From an uncultured Nitrospira sp. (GTDB lineage Bacteria; Nitrospirota; Nitrospiria; Nitrospirales; Nitrospiraceae), in assembly GCA_902500805.1 (NCBI GenBank), contig CABVSA010000017.1:1-52984 (forward strand): a stretch of DNA of 52,984 nucleotides. Direction: 5' to 3'. The translations under genes and the position numbers were made by a program. The notes under the pieces were generated by a model. The model was not told where the DNA came from. It saw only the letters and a program-made list of their open reading frames with translations, and did no database searches. The stretch's first letter is position 1; each line of letters begins with the position of its first letter. Below, piece after piece: positions 34,874-43,316 of the stretch.

Positions 34874-34902
34874 GTCCCGCCTGGGTATTGCCCAGGCGGG
34901 AC
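34874..34902 (+). terminator. Intrinsic-type terminator after propeller paralog 2
   Basis: A perfect 12-bp stem pairs GTCCCGCCTGGG (34874-34885) with CCCAGGCGGGAC (34891-34902) around TATTG, eleven bases after the stop. The flank TCCTCACCGCAA matches that after the paralog 1 terminator. Confidence 0.7.
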
Positions 34903-35115
34903 ATCCTCACCGCAAAGTTTTGACCTCCTGCATACTCTTCTTTGGGCTCTGAAATTGGTGTCAGATGCAGTGCTGTCAGTGACCCCCGTAATTGGGGCTG
35001 GTACCTCGATTGCTTGGCGGATCTCTATGGGAGGAAGGATGTGGTGGATTTATCAATTCTTCCTCAAAGAGGAGGGTGCTACGGGATCGGTTGACCTGAG
35101 AAGCCTGCTGTTCGG

Positions 35116-36222
35116 TCAAGGCCTCACCGCAATCGGGGATCGTCGTGCCCGGAATTTGGCCAAGATGGGAGCCAGGATTTCATGCGCGTCTGGTGAGATC
35201 AGGGACTCTTGTAGGTGCATCAGTTTCTCCTCCGTCATCGACTCTAAGCTGACCAACGCTTCTCCCGCTCGATAGCGGACCCACCACTGGTCGTCGTTGA
35301 ACAAGCCGATCAACCGGTCTTCATCCTCGACGGTTCCCAATTTTCCCAATGCAGTCGCAGCTTGAACCCGGACATACCAGGCTTCGTGAGCCAGATGATG
35401 ACGGACCAACGGAAGATCAGCTGGATCGCGAAATTCCCCGAATACGAAGAGGCAGGCGGCCACCATGTTCGGGGGTGGGGAAGCATCACGCAGGAACTGT
35501 CGAAGGATCGGCAGACCGCGTTGACTTTTCGTCACCGGCAGGTAGCGAATCAGTCGGGGGCCGATATCTGGGTCTCCGTCAATGGCGGCCTGTGCAAGGA
35601 CTTCAGATGCCAGATCCCGTCCTGCCGTCTGCAGCATCGAGACAATTTTGAGCGGAGACCAGTCTGTTCGTCGGCCGAGAACGGGTAAGAGTAGGGGGAG
35701 TGCCGCATTCGGATTGATACGAAGAAGAGCCTGCGCTGCGTTGAACGCTAGGAATGAATTGTGATGGGTCACTAAGCTGCTGATTGGTGACCACGCCGAT
35801 TGATCCTGTAATCGCCCCAATGTGACCACAGCAAGTATTCGCTGGCTCAGCTGGTGAGAATGTAACAGCTCTTTCGCCAGATGGGGAGTTCCAACTTGCT
35901 GGGCGACATGAATCAGCGGGGCGATCATTGCGTCTCGTACTGACTCATAGTGCTCGTTCCAGAGATAGAGGAAGACCACATGATCACGACGAGTCAGGGA
36001 GGGGAGTGAGTCCTGGGTCTCCTGCCCGTACTGCTGCAAGAATGGTTTCCAAACGCTGATGACGCGCTGCCGCCGCTGTTGGTTTGCCAGGCGGCTTCGA
36101 CGGAACAGAAGAATGGAGGCAAGGAGCAAGGCAATAATGGCGCTCAGCACGACCGCGCTGAGATGCCAGAGGTTGAGCGGAACGTCAGTATCCACGAAGG
36201 CAAGCACGCGCTCCCCTCTCAC
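35116..36222 (-). CDS. Membrane-anchored HEAT-repeat protein
   Basis: A 368-aa protein with one transmembrane helix near residues 18-42 (WHLSAVVLSAIIALLLASILLF). A basic segment follows, then a cytoplasmic helical solenoid of HEAT-like repeats (for example AWYVRVQAATALGKLGTVED and QWWVRYRAGEALVSLESM). HEAT solenoids usually mediate protein contacts. It is the third gene of a minus-strand set with the YaiO-type and TIM-barrel genes, starting 11 bases after the former's stop. That points to a scaffold role for polysaccharide synthesis or export. The start is GTG 36222, uncertain; GTG 36207 is nearer to a GAGGGGAG site. A decayed 3' copy lies at 30167-30319. Confidence 0.82.
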   Translation of the reverse strand: MRGERVLAFVDTDVPLNLWHLSAVVLSAIIALLLASILLFRRSRLANQQRRQRVISVWKPFLQQYGQETQDSLPSLTRRDHVVFLYLWNEHYESVRDAMIAPLIHVAQQVGTPHLAKELLHSHQLSQRILAVVTLGRLQDQSAWSPISSLVTHHNSFLAFNAAQALLRINPNAALPLLLPVLGRRTDWSPLKIVSMLQTAGRDLASEVLAQAAIDGDPDIGPRLIRYLPVTKSQRGLPILRQFLRDASPPPNMVAACLFVFGEFRDPADLPLVRHHLAHEAWYVRVQAATALGKLGTVEDEDRLIGLFNDDQWWVRYRAGEALVSLESMTEEKLMHLQESLISPDAHEILAPILAKFRARRSPIAVRP

Positions 36223-36233
36223 ATCGTTTGCCG

Positions 36234-38063
36234 TTACCAGTGGTAGATGATGCTGAAGCTGGCTCCCCGTCTGGTATAAAGCGCTCCTCGGTCTTCGTCA
36301 TAGCCGGTGACTTCCAGCGAGACCCGATCGGCCACGGGCAGGACAATGCCTCCCTGAATGGTTCGACTGCTCACGCGTGTCACATCTTGCGTCGCGACGA
36401 TCCGCTCGCCGGATGTTCCGAAGGACCCTGATGCGAAGACTTGGAGGCGGTTGGTAGGACGCCAGGTCAGCCGTGACGAGAGGGTGATCGCGCCGGTCTC
36501 AGGGACGTAGTACAGTTTTTCTGTGAGCCAGAGATTGAACGGGAGAAACAGGGTCAGTCCGGGAGTCAAGAGGTGAATGTCATCTGTCTTGTATGAGAGA
36601 TAGCGATAGCCGAAGGAGGCCTCGAATAGAGTGAGCAACGGATGGATCAGTCCAAGTCCCTGGGAGGCTTCGCCTGCAAACGAATATTTTGGCGAAAAGT
36701 CTGGATTGATGGTCCCTTGTGCAGCGAGATAGCCCCAGGCTCGTCTCCACAAGGGGCTATAGCCTTCCGTTGATAACACCGTGTCATGAAAACCGAATCG
36801 ACTGATCGGCTCAACCCGTGCGATGAGGGTTTGCGCGCCGATGGATTTTGATACTTCGAGTAGAATATCTCGTTCGCCTTGAATCCCGCGCGAGTAGGAA
36901 AACTCCCCGTACCCGACCTTGAGATAGTCGCGGAAAGGCAACCGAATCGTTGTATCTCGTACACCTAGCGGGGCCTGCGGTGAGGCTTCGAGAAGTGTGG
37001 TGAGGTCCCGCACGCGTGCAGCCACCGCTTCATCGCCGGTCAATTGATGGAGACGGGTATACTGTTGAACGGCTTCCTGGGTAGCCCCACTCCAGAAGAG
37101 GGTATCGGCTAGCCCCTGCAAGGCTTCTCGATTCGTACTGTCCTGGCGAAGCACCGTGTGATAGTGCTGGATCGCCAGGTCGTACTGTTTTTTCCACGAC
37201 AGCGCACGTGCCAGACCGATCTGGACATCGAGATCGGAGGGATGACGCGTGAGGATGTCACGATACAGCGCGACAGCCTGATCTAACTGTCCGTCTCGTG
37301 CCAGGACACGCGCGAGGTTTCCGCGGGTCTCGTCGTCAGCCGGGGCATCGGTCAGGAGTTGTTGATAGGCGGTGATGGCCTGTCCGTATATTCCCTGTCG
37401 CTCCAATGCCTGTGCCTGCGCGAGTCGCTCAGCTCTGTCCTGTCCAGTTGGTACAGGGATCACGGTTGGCGATGGACTTTCCGCCTGTTGCCTGGCTTGC
37501 TTGATCGAATCGATCCGCTCGGCGATTTTGGAGTCGTGACCGATGGCATAGGCCCGCTCGTAGTAGGGCAGGGCATCCGCGGCGCGCTCTTCCCAGAACA
37601 AAAGATCACCCAACCCTTGGAGCGCGTCCAGGTGGTGGGGATCTTCCTGTAGAATCTCTTCGTAGATTCTCTGTGCCTCCTTCCTCTCCGTTTGCCAGGA
37701 GAGTACCCGTGCCAACGCGGTTCGAACGTCGAGGTCCGTCGGATGCCGCTGGACGATCTCCCGGTACAGACTTGCGGCTTCTGCATGAGATCCATGCCAC
37801 GACAACAGTCGGGCGAGCGTGGCGCGGACGTCGTCATTCTCAAGGTCTTGTTGGAGTATCTTCCGGTAGATGGCGATCGCATCGCCATACTGATGGGCCT
37901 GTTCAAACTGTTTGGCTTGCTCAAGCAATGAGTGTGATGATGACTCGTCAGCAGCATGAACAGGTTGATACCCACCCGTGCAGAGCACAAAAGCACCGAT
38001 CCAGATGATCGGCAGACGAAAACGATGCGGAGCTGATCGTGTTGAAACTTCGTGGCTCCTCAT
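36234..38063 (-). CDS. TPR protein with C-terminal YaiO-like outer-membrane beta-barrel
   Basis: A 609-aa protein. A signal peptide (PIIWIGAFVLCTGGYQPVHAAD) is followed by about nine TPR motifs (repeated YRKILQQDLENDDVRATLARLLSW-like units) covering residues ~40-350. The last ~220 residues carry alternating aromatic strands (LKVGYGEFSYSRG, LFEASFGYRYLSY, ASFSIIYHW). The layout resembles YaiO-type barrels that act with a GT2 synthase in exopolysaccharide export. ATG 38061-38063 lies one base past the TAA of the upstream gene, so translation is coupled. It ends in Trp, a common barrel terminus. Confidence 0.85.
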   Translation of the reverse strand: MRSHEVSTRSAPHRFRLPIIWIGAFVLCTGGYQPVHAADESSSHSLLEQAKQFEQAHQYGDAIAIYRKILQQDLENDDVRATLARLLSWHGSHAEAASLYREIVQRHPTDLDVRTALARVLSWQTERKEAQRIYEEILQEDPHHLDALQGLGDLLFWEERAADALPYYERAYAIGHDSKIAERIDSIKQARQQAESPSPTVIPVPTGQDRAERLAQAQALERQGIYGQAITAYQQLLTDAPADDETRGNLARVLARDGQLDQAVALYRDILTRHPSDLDVQIGLARALSWKKQYDLAIQHYHTVLRQDSTNREALQGLADTLFWSGATQEAVQQYTRLHQLTGDEAVAARVRDLTTLLEASPQAPLGVRDTTIRLPFRDYLKVGYGEFSYSRGIQGERDILLEVSKSIGAQTLIARVEPISRFGFHDTVLSTEGYSPLWRRAWGYLAAQGTINPDFSPKYSFAGEASQGLGLIHPLLTLFEASFGYRYLSYKTDDIHLLTPGLTLFLPFNLWLTEKLYYVPETGAITLSSRLTWRPTNRLQVFASGSFGTSGERIVATQDVTRVSSRTIQGGIVLPVADRVSLEVTGYDEDRGALYTRRGASFSIIYHW

Positions 38064-38064
38064 C

Positions 38065-39690
38065 TTATCGCGTAAGTGCCAGGTACCCGGGCAGGTCATG
38101 AATCATGAGTCCTGCGAAGTTGGCCTGGTGAATTCGAGCAAAGAGGTTCGTGATCATGCGCTGCACGTCTTGCTCTGTCCGTCCGGCAAAGGAAAGGCGC
38201 TCAGGGCGTACCACCGTTCGATGATGAATGCGAAACCACATCCGATGATCCTGTTCCGGTGATTCCATTTTTTCCTGAGGCTCCAAGGTCAACGTCCGTC
38301 GGACAGGATCGAGTACACCGTCCGCCAAAGCGGTTCGGTACTCTCGTTTCAGGATGACATGCCGTTCGAGAAGCAGGCCTGTTGTTTCCAGGGCGAGCCA
38401 GACGGGCACACGTGCCAAGGCTCCGTAGCGGAGAACGTCGTCACTGATTGCCATCACTTCATCTACATCGGTTCGATAGCTCATGACGGCTACTTCGTCT
38501 ACCCGATCCATCACCGAAAATGCGAGAGGCCGCTGCTTGTGAATGGTGGAGGAGAACCAGAAGGGAATCACCACGGAGAGTTTCGCTCGTCCCCGCAAGG
38601 CGGACTTCACACGATCAATGGTATCTAAATAACGATCGAAGATCGTTTCGTCTTTGGGAAAGCCATCTAATAGGTACGGTTCGATGTCTAACTGCACACC
38701 GGGGAGGTTCTGATTCCCCAGCAGTCCTAGTAGCCGGTCCAATTTCGAGATCAACGGGGTGGTGTGGTCGATCATGTCCGGAGCCCCGTCGAGCGCACAG
38801 AGCTCAATATCCGCTGACTTCGTTATGGCGAAGAGTTGGGCATAGGCCGTCCAGATATGATCCGAGTCATGCATATCGGGTAGTTGGAGCAAGATCCGTC
38901 GGCAGTGCTGCTTCCGGCAGGCCGTCACCATGCTCTCAGGATCTCCTATCGCCGAGCGATAGTCCCAATACCAAAATCCCATGGATGGAGTGGGATGAGA
39001 TTCGGATGATGGCCCTATGAACGCGAGTTCGTCGATAACCAGGTCCACATCTGTTTCGGTCATGAGTCGAATCTGAGTCAGCTGTCGAAGGTCGACCTGT
39101 CGGGCGAGTGAGGCCAGTGGCACCTCGAGTGAGAAGTGCCCAGTCAGACCTTCGACTACTGCCCGGACTCGCTGCGCGTCGACCAATTCAATTCTCACAG
39201 GGCTTGAGGTCGTCCCACGTACCAGGAGCGTCCGAAACGATAATGCGTCCAGACTCTTGTTGGTTGTCTGCAAAGACCGCACTGCTCCGCAAGGAGCAGT
39301 GCCTTGGCGATCAATCCTGAGATGGAGCGGGGAGATCAGACTGACCTCAGTCGCCTCACACGTCTCAATGGGTTGCCACACTCCGGCCTGAGTCGATAGG
39401 TCTAGTCGGTCATCTGATGGTCGATGGGAGGAAAGAACAAATGAATTGGCCGTCTGCTGCCCGCGCACTATAATTTTAGGAATAGACTGAGAACCGGCAT
39501 ACACTAATTCGATTTCCTCAACATCAGTGAGTGCGCGCTGTCCGGGAATTATCAAGTCTTGGGTGAAGGCCACGGAGGGCCAGAGCCATCCTGCGAGGAT
39601 GAGCACACAGGCAGTCACCCGTCGATGCAGCCGCTTTGAGGACGAGAACGTAGGGAGCGAGCCGCCATGCAACTCGATTCTGCCCCACAT
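38065..39690 (-). CDS. Exported TIM-barrel glycoside-hydrolase-like protein
   Basis: About 541 aa from the chosen start. It has a signal peptide (VTACVLILAGWLWPSVAFTQ) and a beta-sandwich-like N-terminal half with a Ser/Thr-rich linker. From about residue 235 a TIM-barrel-like domain follows: MGFWYWDYRS, CRRILLQLPDMHDS, the acidic motif LPGVQLDIEPYLLDGF (candidate catalytic Asp/Glu) and VAVMSYRTDVDEV. The DxE on strand 4 recalls GH18-like or putative glycoside hydrolase barrels. In an exopolysaccharide cluster it may trim or release the polymer. Its start is divergent to the GT2 gene; alternatives at 39702 and 39756 would overlap that gene. Confidence 0.72.
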   Translation of the reverse strand: MWGRIELHGGSLPTFSSSKRLHRRVTACVLILAGWLWPSVAFTQDLIIPGQRALTDVEEIELVYAGSQSIPKIIVRGQQTANSFVLSSHRPSDDRLDLSTQAGVWQPIETCEATEVSLISPLHLRIDRQGTAPCGAVRSLQTTNKSLDALSFRTLLVRGTTSSPVRIELVDAQRVRAVVEGLTGHFSLEVPLASLARQVDLRQLTQIRLMTETDVDLVIDELAFIGPSSESHPTPSMGFWYWDYRSAIGDPESMVTACRKQHCRRILLQLPDMHDSDHIWTAYAQLFAITKSADIELCALDGAPDMIDHTTPLISKLDRLLGLLGNQNLPGVQLDIEPYLLDGFPKDETIFDRYLDTIDRVKSALRGRAKLSVVIPFWFSSTIHKQRPLAFSVMDRVDEVAVMSYRTDVDEVMAISDDVLRYGALARVPVWLALETTGLLLERHVILKREYRTALADGVLDPVRRTLTLEPQEKMESPEQDHRMWFRIHHRTVVRPERLSFAGRTEQDVQRMITNLFARIHQANFAGLMIHDLPGYLALTR

Positions 39691-39695
39691 CACGC

Positions 39696-41123
39696 ATGAC
39701 ATTTGAAACGATCTACGGTGTATCCCAGGCATTGTTTCTACTGTATTTGGTGACACTGACGGGAGGGTACTTACTCCTTAATGCGATTTCCATCTTTTCG
39801 CTTCGGCAGTACTTTGAAGAGCGAATGGGGGAGCACTTCCCGCAGGCGTTCACCGGGTATGAGCCGCAAATTAGCATCATTGTGCCAGCATATAACGAAG
39901 CCGCCACAATCGCGAGTTCTATTCAATCTTTATTACAGCTCCGTTATCCCGAATATGAAATCATCGTGGTCAACGACGGTTCGAAAGACGACACGATCGA
40001 TGTGTTGCGGCGGGCGTTCGAACTGAAGCCGTTTCCTGAGGCGTACGGTCGCGATCTGCCGACGCAGCCGATTCGAGCCACGTACCACTCCTCGATCTAT
40101 GCCAACGTCCGTGTCATCGACAAAGAAAACGGGGGGAAAGCCGATTCACTAAATGCGGGGATCAATTTGTCGGTCTATCCCTTATTTTGCTGTATCGATG
40201 CGGATTCGGTCTTGGCGCAGGACAGTCTCTATCGCGTGGTGCAGCCGTTCTTACTCGATCACCGGACCGTCGCTTGCGGTGGGACGATCCGTGTCGCCAA
40301 TGGCTGCTCCGTCGAAGCCGGACGCTTGAAACAGGTGGGGCTGCCGTCGAGCCTCTTAGCGCTGCTCCAAACCGTCGAATACCTCCGCGCCTTTTTGTCC
40401 GGTCGGCAGGGATGGTCACCCATGAATGCGATGCTGATTATCTCAGGGGCCTTTGGATTATTCCGGAAGGAGGCGGTCCTGAAAGTCGGAGGGTATCGTA
40501 CGGCCACGATCGGCGAAGATATGGAATTGGTAGTGCGCCTCCATCACCATTATCGGATCAATGATCTCCCCTATCGGATTACCTATGTGCCGGATCCTGT
40601 CTGCTGGACTGAAGTGCCGGAAGACTATCGCACGCTCAGGAATCAACGCATCCGCTGGCAGCGCGGACTCTGTGACAGTCTTGCCGGCCATTTTGAACTG
40701 TGCTGCCATCCGAAGGGCGGCACCGTTGGGTGGCTCGCCTTTCCCTTTATGGCGGTGTTTGAGTGGTTTGGGCCGGCGTTTGAAATTTTCGGGTACGTCT
40801 TGTTGATGATCGGTTTGGGGTTGGGGTTGGTCTCGTTCCACGTCTGGCTTGTCTGTGTGGGGGTTGCGATTGGGCTCGGAATCACCCTCTCCCTGAGCGC
40901 CCTGCTGATGGAGGAAATGACGTTTCATCTGTACCAACGGCCATCGGACCTTCTCAAATTGGTTCTGGTGTCGGTGATGGAAAACTTTGGATACCGGCAA
41001 CTCAACTCCTACTGGAAATTGATCGGTCTCATCCGCTGGATCCGAGGCACAAAAGCGGAATGGGGCAACATGATCCGATCAGCTTCGTGGCAGTCTCAAC
41101 AAGCTCGTCCAGGGAATCGCTAG
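39696..41123 (+). CDS. Processive GT2 glycosyltransferase (PgaC/YaiP-like)
   Basis: A 475-aa inner-membrane synthase. An N-terminal transmembrane helix (ALFLLYLVTLTGGYLLL) is followed by the GT-A domain with ISIIVPAYNEAATIASSI, IIVVNDGSKDD, ENGGKADSLNAG, CCIDADSVL (metal-binding DAD), the acceptor-site TIGEDMELVVRL and the QRIRWQRG motif (QxxRW) of processive enzymes. At least three C-terminal membrane helices follow. Sequence does not show whether it polymerises glucose or N-acetylglucosamine. It is divergent from the barrel and hydrolase-like genes; the ATGs are about five bases apart. No Shine-Dalgarno is visible. Confidence 0.92.
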   Translation: MTFETIYGVSQALFLLYLVTLTGGYLLLNAISIFSLRQYFEERMGEHFPQAFTGYEPQISIIVPAYNEAATIASSIQSLLQLRYPEYEIIVVNDGSKDDTIDVLRRAFELKPFPEAYGRDLPTQPIRATYHSSIYANVRVIDKENGGKADSLNAGINLSVYPLFCCIDADSVLAQDSLYRVVQPFLLDHRTVACGGTIRVANGCSVEAGRLKQVGLPSSLLALLQTVEYLRAFLSGRQGWSPMNAMLIISGAFGLFRKEAVLKVGGYRTATIGEDMELVVRLHHHYRINDLPYRITYVPDPVCWTEVPEDYRTLRNQRIRWQRGLCDSLAGHFELCCHPKGGTVGWLAFPFMAVFEWFGPAFEIFGYVLLMIGLGLGLVSFHVWLVCVGVAIGLGITLSLSALLMEEMTFHLYQRPSDLLKLVLVSVMENFGYRQLNSYWKLIGLIRWIRGTKAEWGNMIRSASWQSQQARPGNR

Positions 41124-41254
41124 CCATTCTCTTCCGTTGCAACTTTTGGCGGTGGAGTTGCCATTACGTAATTCATCTATTTACTGGACTCTGTGATGAC
41201 CTTTGCTACGATTCCATTCATCTCAACTATGGATTTATGGACATGGAGGTCCCT

Positions 41255-42727
41255 ATGACGTTCCCTTCCATCTTGCGTAGGCTTGGTACCGTCTTCTCAC
41301 TCCTTCTCAGCGCTTTGGCGCTCACAGGCTGTCCGGATGGCGGAGGTGGAGACTCGTCAGGGACCTTGGCGCAACAGGCCTATCTTAAAGCCTCAAACAC
41401 CGAGGCTGACGACCAGTTCGGTTCAGCCGTGGCCCTTGATGGTGACACGTTGGTCGTCGGCACGACTCGAGAAGACAGTGCTGCGTCCGGCATCAACGGC
41501 AATCAATCCGACAACAGTGGGAATCAGGTTGGGGCTGTCTATGTCTTTGTGCGCAGTGGAGGGATCTGGACACAACAGGCCTATCTCAAAGCCTCCAATC
41601 CAGACGATCTAGATACCTTCGGCACCAGTGTCGCGATCAGCGGCAACACGATTGTCGTGGGAGCACAAGGAGAAGACAGCAATGCTACCGGCGTCAATAC
41701 TGGAAACCAGTCGGACGACAGCGTCGCTCAGGCCGGCGCTGCCTACGTCTTCGTCCGGAGCGGCACCACCTGGACTCAGCAGGCATACCTCAAGTCTTCT
41801 ACCGCTGGCTTCAACAATTTCGGCAATAGTGTCGCGATTGACGGCGACACCATCGCCATCGGGGCGGAGGGTGAAGACAGTGCCTCAACAGGGATCAACG
41901 GATCCGAAACCGGCACAGGTGCCCCATCCAGCGGAGCCGTGTATGTCTTTACCAGAAGTGGGACGACCTGGTCACAGCAGGCCTATATCAAGTCCTCGAA
42001 TTCCCAGAGCGGGGATCAATTTGGGAACAGTGTTGCGCTGAGCAATGACACCCTCGCGGTCGGTGCCGTTGGAGAAGATAGTGCCGCCACCGGAATCGGT
42101 GGCAACCAGGGGGACAACAGTGCCAGCGGCAGCGGAGCGGTCTATGTTTTTACCCGCAGCGGCATCACCTGGTCTCAGCAGGCCTATGTGAAGGCTTCTA
42201 ACTCAGCAGCTAATTCAAGCTTTGGTGGAAGCCTCTCTCTCGACAACAATACCCTGGCAGTTGGCACCGATAACGCCAGCACTGCCTATGTCTTTATCCG
42301 TAGCGGAGGCGTCTGGACCCAAGAGGCCCTGCTGCAGGGAACTAATACGGAAAATGGCGATCAGTTCGGCATCAGCGTGGCAGTCAATGGAGACACCCTC
42401 GCCGTCGGTGCACCGGGAGAAGACAGTGCCGCTACCGGTATCGATGGCGACGGCGCAAACAACAGCGCGTCCGACAGCGGTGCCCTCTATGTCTTCACGC
42501 GCAGCGGCACGACCTGGACTCAACGTGACTACGTCAAAGCGTCTAATGCTGATGTGGGTGTTGGACCAATTGCCGGAGATTCTTTTGGCTCGGCTGTTGC
42601 GGTAAACAGCGGCACGATTGTGAGCGGAGCCATTGGGGAAGACAGCAACGCCACCGGCGTCGGCGGCATCCAGACGGACAACAGCGTCCAGGATAGCGGC
42701 GCCGTCTATATCTTTCAGGTGCAATAA
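41255..42727 (+). CDS. FG-GAP repeat (integrin-alpha-like) lipoprotein
   Basis: A 490-aa lipoprotein. The lipobox LTGC gives a lipidated Cys after TVFSLLLSALALTG. Seven repeats of about 60-66 residues follow, each starting QQAYLKASN- or similar, then DQFGSAVALDGDTLVVG (FG-GAP core), EDSAATGI, and ending VYVFTRSGTTW. Seven copies fit a seven-bladed propeller. DxDGD-type loops such as DGDTL may bind calcium. Function is probably surface binding; no enzyme motif was seen. The start is set by GGAGG at 41245-41249; the longer open frame from 41060 overlaps the GT2 gene. Confidence 0.87.
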   Translation: MTFPSILRRLGTVFSLLLSALALTGCPDGGGGDSSGTLAQQAYLKASNTEADDQFGSAVALDGDTLVVGTTREDSAASGINGNQSDNSGNQVGAVYVFVRSGGIWTQQAYLKASNPDDLDTFGTSVAISGNTIVVGAQGEDSNATGVNTGNQSDDSVAQAGAAYVFVRSGTTWTQQAYLKSSTAGFNNFGNSVAIDGDTIAIGAEGEDSASTGINGSETGTGAPSSGAVYVFTRSGTTWSQQAYIKSSNSQSGDQFGNSVALSNDTLAVGAVGEDSAATGIGGNQGDNSASGSGAVYVFTRSGITWSQQAYVKASNSAANSSFGGSLSLDNNTLAVGTDNASTAYVFIRSGGVWTQEALLQGTNTENGDQFGISVAVNGDTLAVGAPGEDSAATGIDGDGANNSASDSGALYVFTRSGTTWTQRDYVKASNADVGVGPIAGDSFGSAVAVNSGTIVSGAIGEDSNATGVGGIQTDNSVQDSGAVYIFQVQ

Positions 42728-42754
42728 ATAGCTGGCAGTCACCTCTCCCCTTGG

Positions 42755-42781
42755 CCTGGGCCTCTTTTGAAAGGGCCCAGG
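42755..42781 (+). terminator. Hairpin terminator after FG-GAP gene
   Basis: CCTGGGCC (42755-42762) pairs with GGCCCAGG (42774-42781) around TCTTTTGAAAG, which can pair CTTT/AAAG inside. It lies 27 bases after the stop. There is no strong T-run, so termination efficiency is uncertain. Confidence 0.6.
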
Positions 42782-42846
42782 TCGTCCGTTTACCTTTCCC
42801 TCTACCCTCCGTCTAACACATCAGACAAGGTTGGAAGGAGGGGGCT

Positions 42847-43272
42847 ATGCAAACATTCCGTTCAAAAATGAGCCTGTTCGTCATGACGGCCTCGATGCTG
42901 TTGTCAGGCTGTGTCTCGACCCTGGTGCATGACGATGTGAAGCGTGCCGCTGGGATCGACGGTCATTGTTCCGGGAGTCAATGGGTCGATGATTCCTCCA
43001 TTGCCGTCCTGCCGGTTCCGATTGTGGCATTTGTGACGCCACATTTTGATCTTCATCAGGTCTCCAGCGAACCCTACTTAAATCGGTGCGGAGCCTCAAC
43101 CAGGGTGATCAATCGCGATGTCTCGGTCAACAGAGTGGCCTGTCTGCCGGCTGGGCTCACGCGGATTGTGACGCTGGGTGTTTGGCAATGGTGTCCGGCC
43201 AGGGTCACGTGGTCGGCGGATGTCTTGGCCGATACGCCACGATCGGCAAGTGTTTCGCTCGGCGAGCAATGA
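42847..43272 (+). CDS. Small lipoprotein, distantly Bor-like
   Basis: A 141-aa protein with a lipoprotein signal (LFVMTASMLLSGC; lipobox L-S-G-C) and a strong AAGGAGGGGG ribosome site. The C-terminal half shows C-G-A-S...V...VTLGVWQWCPARVTW. That resembles the conserved ICGG...ITLGIYTP..ARVYC pattern of Bor/Iss lipoproteins, and the similarity is loose. Several Cys residues suggest disulfides in the periplasm. A DUF5666 gene starts 44 bp downstream in the same direction. Confidence 0.65.
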   Translation: MQTFRSKMSLFVMTASMLLSGCVSTLVHDDVKRAAGIDGHCSGSQWVDDSSIAVLPVPIVAFVTPHFDLHQVSSEPYLNRCGASTRVINRDVSVNRVACLPAGLTRIVTLGVWQWCPARVTWSADVLADTPRSASVSLGEQ

Positions 43273-43316
43273 AAGCAGAAGTCGTCATCACCATTCATTT
43301 AAACAAGGAACGTACC

